DNA of 5,717 bases from Planctomycetota bacterium (GTDB taxonomy: Bacteria > Planctomycetota > Brocadiia > SM23-32). A program made the position numbers and the translations under genes. The stretch covers positions 1 to 5,717 of the forward strand of contig JAGYMJ010000361.1 in assembly GCA_018400625.1 (NCBI GenBank). The letters are read 5' to 3'. Below, one piece after another: positions 5,669-5,717 of this stretch; within the stretch, counting starts at the first letter, position 1; every line of letters begins with the position of its first letter. The notes beneath the pieces are model-generated. The model made no database searches and had not been told where the DNA came from. It saw nothing but the letters and a program-made list of their open reading frames with translations.

Positions 5669-5717
5669 GTAAGTCCTCAGTGAACCACGTAGCATCCCCA
5701 CCGTGCCCTGTGCCGGT
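5669..5717 (+). repeat. Second tandem repeat unit (D), truncated by the window end
   Basis: It restarts GTAAGTC-CTCAGTGAACC directly after unit C and shows the same core: CCACCG (5698-5703), loop TGCCCTGTGC, then CGGT at the window edge. Apart from a one-base insertion near the start and several substitutions it follows unit C. More units may lie beyond the window. Confidence 0.75.

Noticed and set aside
5568..5717. CRISPR array
   Set aside because: The units are about 101 bases and homologous throughout, with no unique spacers between short identical repeats and no cas gene nearby.
5568..5717. Integron attC sites
   Set aside because: The palindromic core is suggestive, but I see no matching GTTRRRY core sites, no cassette-like genes between copies and no integrase.

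Overview
The window is a piece of bacterial chromosome of intermediate G+C. It carries three protein genes and one tRNA gene, all on the + strand, and is flanked by a non-coding repeat family. The gene content points to an acetate- or fatty-acid-handling bacterium: an ADP-forming acyl-CoA synthetase, a CoA-transferase fused to a GNAT acetyltransferase, and a stand-alone HD-GYP protein. My best guess is Desulfobacterota or another deltaproteobacterial-type lineage. This rests on remembered family resemblance only, with no marker gene to confirm it.

Layout. Positions 1-270 are non-coding, with a G-rich block and an inverted, diverged copy of a repeat of about 100 bp. An HD-GYP phosphodiesterase-type gene follows (271-867). 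The 313-base gap at 868-1180 holds a 25-base fragment of the same repeat, a weak terminator-like hairpin, and a promoter-like pair whose spacer is filled by a perfect 15-bp palindrome. A class II tRNA-Leu(CAA) lies at 1181-1268 with an encoded CCA end. A 182-base leader with a long-range inverted repeat then precedes a two-gene operon: a fused alpha/beta NDP-forming acyl-CoA synthetase (1451-3562), then, 11 bases on, an acetyl-CoA hydrolase/transferase-GNAT fusion (3574-5451). After the operon come a hairpin with a T-run (likely terminator) and two tandem copies of the repeat, the last cut by the window end.

How the genes fit together. The two operon products both act on acyl-CoA/carboxylate exchange. 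The synthetase links acyl-CoA hydrolysis to nucleoside triphosphate formation, or the reverse. The second protein should move CoA between carboxylates, or hydrolyse the thioester, and carries an acetyl-CoA-dependent acetyltransferase domain. In the known protein acetyltransferase Pat (YfiQ/PatZ), a synthetase-like region is fused to a GNAT domain. Here the synthetase is separate and keeps its catalytic histidines, while the GNAT domain is attached to the CoA-transferase. This suggests an acetyl-CoA metabolic pair with built-in protein acetylation control. That functional link is inference. The HD-GYP gene looks like an independent transcription unit, presumably in cyclic-di-GMP signalling.

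The least explained parts are the repeat family, which shares its stem sequence with the operon's terminator hairpin, the palindrome inside the promoter-like element upstream of the tRNA, and a G-A mismatch closing the tRNA anticodon loop.
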